Part shown: positions 56,856-64,000 of the stretch, one piece after another
How the letters are laid out: each line of letters begins with the position of its first letter
Numbering within the stretch: position 1 is the first letter of the stretch
Origin: Agrococcus casei LMG 22410
Lineage (GTDB): Bacteria > Actinomycetota > Actinomycetes > Actinomycetales > Microbacteriaceae
Direction of reading: 5' to 3'
Assembly (NCBI RefSeq): GCF_900163565.1
Contig: NZ_FUHU01000044.1
Coordinates: 62,001-126,000, forward strand
Length of the DNA: 64,000 nt
Notes under the pieces: model-generated
The model's database searches: none
Told to the model about the DNA's origin: nothing
Seen by the model: only the letters and a program-made list of their open reading frames with translations
Program-made: the position numbers and the translations under genes

Positions 56856-58592
56856 CTACTGCTTGCGCTCGTCGGCGTCGGCCGACTCGGCAGCCTCCTG
56901 CTCAGCCTCTGCATCGGTCGCCTCATCCGTGGCGATGTCTGCGTCAGCCGCCGGGGTCTCCATGTCATCGGCACCCTCTTCGACGTCGTCAGCCTTCTCT
57001 TCGCTGTCAGAGCCGAAGAAGCTGCTGCCGGCAGTGGCCTCTGAGACCTCGACTTCGAACTCGCCGTCGGCATCCGCCGAGTCAGCAACCGAGACGTCGT
57101 CGGGCTTTGCATCCGGGTCGACCGGAGCAAGATCAAGCACGTCGGCCGTGTGCGTCATCGAGGCGACAGCCGCGTCGAAGTCGTCGTTGAGCGACGTGCC
57201 CCAGCTGGGCACAAGCTTCGACAGCTCGTCGCGCCAGCCGTCGACACGGTCGTCGAAGCACTTCTCGAGCAGCTGCAGCATGATCGGCACTGCGGTCGAG
57301 GCTCCGGGAGATGCTCCGAGCAGGCCCGCAATCGAGCCATCGGCACCCGTGACGAGCTCGGTGCCGAACTGCAGCACTCCGCCCTTCTCGTCGTCCTTCT
57401 TCATCACCTGAACACGCTGGCCGGCGTCGATCAGGTACCAGTCATCGGGATCGAGGTCGGGGTAGAACTGGCGCAGCGCATCGAGCTGCTTCTCGCGGGT
57501 CGAGAAGATCTCGCCCAGCAGGTAGCCGACGAGGTCGAAGTTCGCCAGGCCAGCCCGAATCATCGGGTAGAGGTTGTGCAGTCGCAGCGACGCGAAGAGG
57601 TCGAAGTAGCTTCCGGTCTTCAGGAACTTCGAGTTCCAGCCCGCGAACGGGCCGAACAGCAGCGCGGGCTTGCCCTCGACGACGCGCGTGTCGAGGTGCG
57701 GAACCGACATCGGAGGCGCTCCGACCGATGCCTTGCCGTAGACCTTGGCGTCGTGGCGTGCGACGACCTCGGGGTTGTCGCAGCGCAGGAACTGACCGGT
57801 GATCGGGAATCCTCCGAAGCCGTGTGCCTCTTTGATGCCCGACTTCTGCAGCAGCGACAGCGCACCGCCGCCAGCGCCCACGAAGACGAACTTCGCACGC
57901 ACCTCGCGAGTCGCGTTTCCGATCTCGTTGCGCAGCTTGATCGTCCAGATGCCGTCTTTGCCGCGCTTCAGCGAGCGAACCGAAGTGTCGAGGTAGACCT
58001 GCGCGCCGCGCTGGTTGATGCCCTGCAGCAGCAGCTTCGTGAGCGCACCGAAGTTGACGTCGGTTCCGGCCGACGAATACGTCGCCGCGACCCTCTGATC
58101 CTTGTCGCGGCCGACCATGAGCGCAGGTGCCCATTCGGCGATCTGCTTGGGGTCGGTCGAGAAGCGCATACCGAGAAACAGCGGCTCGTCTTTGAGCGCC
58201 TCATAGCGGCGGCGCAGGTAGTCGACGTTGTCGTCGCCCCACACGAAGCTCATGTGCGGCGTCGGAACAATGAACTGCTCGGGCTCAGGCAGGAAGCCCT
58301 CTTCGACGAGTGCCGACCAGAACTGCCTGGACTGCTGGAACTGCTCGTTGATGCCGACAGCCTTGGCGGCCGTGACCGTGCCGTCCTTGGCCTCAGGCGT
58401 GTAGTTCAGCTCGCAGAGCGCAGCGTGCCCTGTGCCGGCGTTGTTCCAGGGGTTCGATGATTCGACAGCGACTTCGCCGAGGCGCTCGTAAACCTCGATC
58501 GAGAGGTCGGGGTCGAGTCGCTGCAGCAGGGTGCCGAGCGTGGCACTCATGATGCCTCCGCCGATCAGCGCTACGTCAATCGTCTTGCTCAC
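56856..58592 (-). CDS. mqo: Malate:quinone oxidoreductase with long acidic tail
   Basis: A 578-residue FAD enzyme that oxidises malate to oxaloacetate at the membrane and feeds quinone. FAD-binding VALIGGGIMSATLG (about 7-20), ESSNPWNNAGTGHAAL (about 45-60) and GASPGASTAVPIM near the end of the catalytic part are diagnostic. The catalytic core ends near residue 490; the remaining 85 residues are almost only Asp, Glu, Ala and Ser, an extension not seen in typical 490-500-residue Mqo. GTG start with GGAGAA about 9 nt upstream. Confidence 0.93.
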   Translation of the reverse strand: MSKTIDVALIGGGIMSATLGTLLQRLDPDLSIEVYERLGEVAVESSNPWNNAGTGHAALCELNYTPEAKDGTVTAAKAVGINEQFQQSRQFWSALVEEGFLPEPEQFIVPTPHMSFVWGDDNVDYLRRRYEALKDEPLFLGMRFSTDPKQIAEWAPALMVGRDKDQRVAATYSSAGTDVNFGALTKLLLQGINQRGAQVYLDTSVRSLKRGKDGIWTIKLRNEIGNATREVRAKFVFVGAGGGALSLLQKSGIKEAHGFGGFPITGQFLRCDNPEVVARHDAKVYGKASVGAPPMSVPHLDTRVVEGKPALLFGPFAGWNSKFLKTGSYFDLFASLRLHNLYPMIRAGLANFDLVGYLLGEIFSTREKQLDALRQFYPDLDPDDWYLIDAGQRVQVMKKDDEKGGVLQFGTELVTGADGSIAGLLGASPGASTAVPIMLQLLEKCFDDRVDGWRDELSKLVPSWGTSLNDDFDAAVASMTHTADVLDLAPVDPDAKPDDVSVADSADADGEFEVEVSEATAGSSFFGSDSEEKADDVEEGADDMETPAADADIATDEATDAEAEQEAAESADADERKQ

Positions 58593-58613
58593 GTACGTGT
58601 TCTCCAGTCGTTT

Positions 58614-60928
<2,315 letters not shown>

Positions 60929-60954
60929 TGAACTCCTTCAATGATGCGGTGAGA

Positions 60955-61566
60955 TCAGTCTACGCGCCCTGAGTCGATGCGACGACGCCCCTCGAATGCG
61001 CGACCGAGGGTCATCTCGTCGGCGAACTCGAGGTCTCCGCCGACCGGAAGCCCGCTCGCGAGACGCGACACGTGAATGCCGAGCGGCTGCAGCGTGCGGA
61101 TCAGATAGGTCGCCGTGGCCTCGCCTTCGACGTTCGGGTCGGTGGCGATGATGATCTCTTCGACTGATGCGTCTTGCAGACGCGAGAGCAGCCCCTTGAT
61201 GCGCAGCTGGTCAGGGCCGACGCCGTTCATGGGGTTCAGGGCGCCGCCGAGCACGTGATAGAGCCCCTTGAACTCGCGAGTGCGCTCGATGGCGACGACG
61301 TCTTTCGGCTCTTCGACGACACAGATGACTGCCTGCGAACGACGAGGGTCTGAGCAGATCTGGCAGACCTCCTGCTCACCGACGTTGCCGCAGATGTCAC
61401 AGAACCTCACGCGGTCGCGCACGGTCTGCAGCACATGGGCCAGGCGGCTTACGTCGAACGACTCGGTCTGGATGATGTGAAAAGCGATGCGCTGCGCTGA
61501 CTTCGGCCCGACACCGGGCAGGCGGCCGAGCTCGTCGATGAGCTCCTGGACGACTCCGTCATACAT
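60955..61566 (-). CDS. recR: Recombination protein RecR
   Basis: A 203-residue recombination-mediator protein that works with RecO and RecF in gap repair. Helix-hairpin-helix [20 protein letters not shown] (about 6-25), zinc motif [16 protein letters not shown] (57-72) and the Toprim core [17 protein letters not shown] (about 83-100) are all intact. Its ATG shares one base with the dnaX stop (TGATG), the usual dnaX-recR coupling. Confidence 0.96.
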   Translation of the reverse strand: MYDGVVQELIDELGRLPGVGPKSAQRIAFHIIQTESFDVSRLAHVLQTVRDRVRFCDICGNVGEQEVCQICSDPRRSQAVICVVEEPKDVVAIERTREFKGLYHVLGGALNPMNGVGPDQLRIKGLLSRLQDASVEEIIIATDPNVEGEATATYLIRTLQPLGIHVSRLASGLPVGGDLEFADEMTLGRAFEGRRRIDSGRVD

Positions 61567-63740
61567 CAGCGGCCCCCTTCGTTCGTGATCTCTTCTATGA
61601 ACTCGGCGCCGAGCTCTTCACGGATGACCGCTTCGCCATAGCGATTCTCTTCGTCGCGCGTGAGTTCGCGCTCCTGGGGCTCGTGCTGCTGCGCGGCCTG
61701 GTTGGCAGGCTGCTGCTGAGGAGGCTCAGCGCCCTGCATCGGCGGATCCGGCTCCGCCCACGGGTCTGCCGTCGAGTACGGCGACTCGACCTGCACCTCG
61801 TCGGCGCTCGGGATCTCGGCGACCGCCCATCCACCTGCCGCCGGAACAGATGTGGGCCGCTCTTCAGCGATCGGCTGTCCTGGTTCGGGCGTCGGCTCTG
61901 GTTGAGCCCGCGTCGTCTCGTCTGCTGCGGGCTCAGGCGCAGGTGCGACTGATGGCTTCATGTCGCTCGCATAGCCTGTGTCGCGAGGCGCGAACTTGAA
62001 CGCACGCCGGAAGCGCTCCTGCAGGGCACCGCGAATGATGTGCCAGATCATCACTTCGCCGTCTTTGCCCTGACGGAATTCCTCCATGTCGGGCTGCGAA
62101 CGGAATGCGAGGCCCACGGCGTCGCCGTCGAAGTCGACCGGCTTGATCGCGCTGGCCACCATCCAGGCCCGACGACTCTTGGACTCGATGACCGAGAGCA
62201 CCTCTGGCCAGGCATCTTCAATCTGCTTGAAGGTGAGCGACGACTGCTGCGGCTCGGGTTCGGTCGGTTCGGGCTCGTTGGGTTCAGGCTCTGTCGGCTC
62301 GGGCTCGGGCACAGTGGGCTCGGGCTCGGTCGGCTCGGGCTCAGTTGGCGCGGGCTCGGCGGGCTTTGACTCGGCGGCCTCAGGCTCGTGAGCTGGGTCG
62401 GGGGTCGGCTCAGGTCGCTCGGGCGGAGCGGCCGCGCTGGCAACCCGGAACGAGTTCGTTGCCGCCTGCACATTGGGCCGAGCTGGCTCTTCAGGCGTGG
62501 GCTCGGGTGTGGGCCGAGTCTGCTGCGGCGCCGACTCCTGCTTCTGCGGCTCAGGCGTCGAAGCCGGTGCGGGTCGCTGCCCGACTGGCTGCGACGAAGC
62601 TGGCTGGCGCGACGGACCAGCGGGTGCGGTGCTCACCGGGGCAGGCTGGCCCCCGACTAACAGGCGGGCGAGCATGAGCTCGAGGTGCAGCTTCGGGCTT
62701 GTCGCTCCCGTCATTCCGGTGAGCGACTTCGCCACGATGTCTGCCGCACGCGACAGCGGACCGGGGCCGAACTCGTGTGCTCGATCGCGCATCCGCTCGA
62801 CCTGCTCTTCTTGCGCGCCGTGCAGCAGTGCCTCGGCGTTGTCGCTCACGGCGGCGATGATGAGGTCGCGCAGGTACTCGAGCAGGTCCTCGACGAAGCG
62901 GCGCGGGTCTTGCCCGGTCTCGACGACGCGCTCTACCGACGCGAATGCGGCGGATGCGTCGCCAGCGGCAAGCGCCTTGGTCACCTCGTCGAGCAGCTCG
63001 GCGTGTGTGAAGCCGAGCAGCGACACTGCGAGCTCGTAGCTGACAGGCCCCTCTGAACCGGCGATCAGCTGGTCGAGCAGGCTGAGTGTGTCGCGGGCGG
63101 AGCCGCCGCCTGCGCGGATGACGAGCGGCAGCACACCGGGGTCGACCGAGACGCCCTCTTCGTTGACGATCTTGGTGACGTAGTCGAGCAGCACGCTCGG
63201 CGCGATCAGCCTGAAGGGATAGTGGTGCGTTCGCGAGCGGATCGTGCCGATGACCTTGTCGGGCTCGGTGGTCGCGAAGATGAACTTGACGTGCTCAGGC
63301 GGCTCTTCGACGATCTTCAGGAGTGCGTTGAAGCCGTCTTTCGAGACCATGTGGGCCTCGTCGATGATGTAGACCTTGTAGCGGTCGCGAGCCGGTGAGA
63401 TGGTGGCTCGCTCGCGCAGATCGCGGGCGTCGTCGACGCCACCGTGGCTGGCTGCGTCGATCTCGATGACGTCGATCGAGCCGCCGCCGTCGCGGCCGAG
63501 CTCGACACACGAGGGGCACACGTTGCAGGGGCTGTCGGTCGGCCCCTCTGCACAGTTGAGGCACCGAGCGAGGATGCGCGCGCTGGTCGTCTTGCCGCAG
63601 CCTCTCGGGCCGCTGAAGAGATACGCGTGATTCACACGATCGGTGCGAAGCGCGGTCATGAGCGGCTCGGTGACATGCTGCTGGCCCACGAGCTCAGCGA
63701 ATGCCTCCGGCCGATACCTGCGATACAGAGCCGACACCAT
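61566..63740 (-). CDS. dnaX: DNA polymerase III gamma/tau subunit
   Basis: A 724-residue clamp loader subunit. AAA+ domain: [15 protein letters not shown], Walker [17 protein letters not shown] (about 40-55), zinc cysteines ([16 protein letters not shown]), [20 protein letters not shown] and the SRC-equivalent [13 protein letters not shown]. Then a Pro-rich linker with many Glu-Pro-x repeats (about 420-540) and a tau-type C-terminal domain. No slippery A-run for a short gamma form was found. The ATG at 63740 is preferred; TAGGCT (63748-63753) lies 7 nt upstream and GGAG overlaps the gap. Confidence 0.95.
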   Translation of the reverse strand: MVSALYRRYRPEAFAELVGQQHVTEPLMTALRTDRVNHAYLFSGPRGCGKTTSARILARCLNCAEGPTDSPCNVCPSCVELGRDGGGSIDVIEIDAASHGGVDDARDLRERATISPARDRYKVYIIDEAHMVSKDGFNALLKIVEEPPEHVKFIFATTEPDKVIGTIRSRTHHYPFRLIAPSVLLDYVTKIVNEEGVSVDPGVLPLVIRAGGGSARDTLSLLDQLIAGSEGPVSYELAVSLLGFTHAELLDEVTKALAAGDASAAFASVERVVETGQDPRRFVEDLLEYLRDLIIAAVSDNAEALLHGAQEEQVERMRDRAHEFGPGPLSRAADIVAKSLTGMTGATSPKLHLELMLARLLVGGQPAPVSTAPAGPSRQPASSQPVGQRPAPASTPEPQKQESAPQQTRPTPEPTPEEPARPNVQAATNSFRVASAAAPPERPEPTPDPAHEPEAAESKPAEPAPTEPEPTEPEPTVPEPEPTEPEPNEPEPTEPEPQQSSLTFKQIEDAWPEVLSVIESKSRRAWMVASAIKPVDFDGDAVGLAFRSQPDMEEFRQGKDGEVMIWHIIRGALQERFRRAFKFAPRDTGYASDMKPSVAPAPEPAADETTRAQPEPTPEPGQPIAEERPTSVPAAGGWAVAEIPSADEVQVESPYSTADPWAEPDPPMQGAEPPQQQPANQAAQQHEPQERELTRDEENRYGEAVIREELGAEFIEEITNEGGR

Positions 63741-63805
63741 GGACTCCAGCCTAGCGACTGCCACTGACATCGCAGCGCGGTCTCCACAGGCGGAGCAATC
63801 AGCAG

Positions 63806-63825
63806 CTTTGGACATTTGTCCAAAG
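63806..63825. promoter_or_regulatory. Perfect palindrome upstream of dnaX and the divergent gene
   Basis: CTTTGGACATTTGTCCAAAG is a perfect 9-bp inverted repeat with a 2-nt centre, in an intergenic stretch (63741-63982) that becomes AT-rich after 63830. It looks like a dimeric repressor operator; the protein that binds is unknown. Confidence 0.55.
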
Positions 63826-63982
63826 AAAGTCTGGTTCAAATCTTAAACATTTGCAGATCGTCACAATCACCATTGCCTCTTACTGCTATTGCCGAGATAA
63901 TTGGTACACAATCCTTCATGTCGGAGGCAGTCATTGGCCCCGGCTTCACCTATGGCATGAGCCATCAGCATCGGAGAATCAC

Positions 63983-64000
63983 ATGACAGAGAACACAAAG
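63983..64000 (+). CDS. Start of a gene cut by the window edge
   Basis: ATG at 63983 opens a frame (MTENTK) that continues past the window. GGAG (63972-63975) lies 7 nt upstream, and the AT-rich upstream region fits a promoter. With six codons no product can be named; the coding status is only suggested by the ribosome-binding site. Confidence 0.4.

Noticed and set aside
61910-62640. Programmed frameshift in dnaX producing a short gamma subunit
   Set aside because: No slippery A-run or suitable stop context was found in the Pro-rich linker region; the repeats are simple Glu-Pro codon repeats.

Overview
The window is high-GC actinobacterial DNA, most likely from a member of the Microbacteriaceae. 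Supporting signs are TAnnnT -10 boxes (often TAGGCT) placed 6-7 nt before an ATG, frequent GTG starts, the frequent GGATGCG string, and the dnaX-recR / lysC-asd / mqo and topA-tmk-holB-Tad neighbourhoods. This is inferred from gene content and style, not from a database search.

Layout. 1-5.8 kb: end of an MFS exporter, an MHS-family symporter, the antiporter NhaA and a multidrug-type ABC half-transporter. 5.8-11 kb: an N-acetylglucosamine locus (PTS EIICBA, ROK regulator, nagB, nagA) with a palindromic operator between the divergent arms. 11-18.3 kb: succinate-semialdehyde dehydrogenase, a quinone-oxidoreductase-like MDR protein, then a five-gene leftward catabolic operon (GntR regulator, 3-hydroxyisobutyrate-dehydrogenase-like enzyme, carboxymuconolactone-decarboxylase-like protein, lactonase-like MBL hydrolase, alpha/beta hydrolase) and a nicotinamidase. 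18.37-35.38 kb: a complete, compact (17.0 kb) siphovirus-type prophage inserted in tRNA-Thr(CGT), with perfect 40-bp attL/attR. 35.4-46 kb: secreted TAP-like hydrolase, holB-tmk-topA and a Tad-like pilus cluster. 46-56 kb: acs, ridA, a PASTA penicillin-binding protein, a metallophosphoesterase, murT-gatD, tRNA-Pro(CGG), an XRE-cupin regulator with an EamA transporter. 56-64 kb: tdk, mqo, asd, lysC, recR and dnaX, all leftward.

The most interesting system is the prophage switch. The XRE repressor gene (35082-35405) runs into attR, so its last 20 codons are the attachment core and the antisense of the host tRNA-Thr. If the phage ends are joined to rebuild attP, the same gene reads into prophage DNA beyond attL, gains a different, longer C-terminus ending Leu-Ala-Ser, and is followed 53 nt later by the integrase gene on the same strand. 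This is the arrangement of integration-dependent immunity known from mycobacteriophages such as BPs, here in a new host family. The repressor coding sequence also holds a strong hairpin placed exactly where the restored tRNA needs a terminator.

Other points: a probable +1 (or -2) translational frameshift in the tail assembly chaperones; a protease-capsid fusion; two related 53-bp palindromes 48.7 kb apart; a dispersed mini-hairpin family (CTCCAAAGGGAG and complement); an ATG-less two-helix reading frame directly behind the nhaA stop codon; several perfect operator palindromes; and many apparently leaderless starts.
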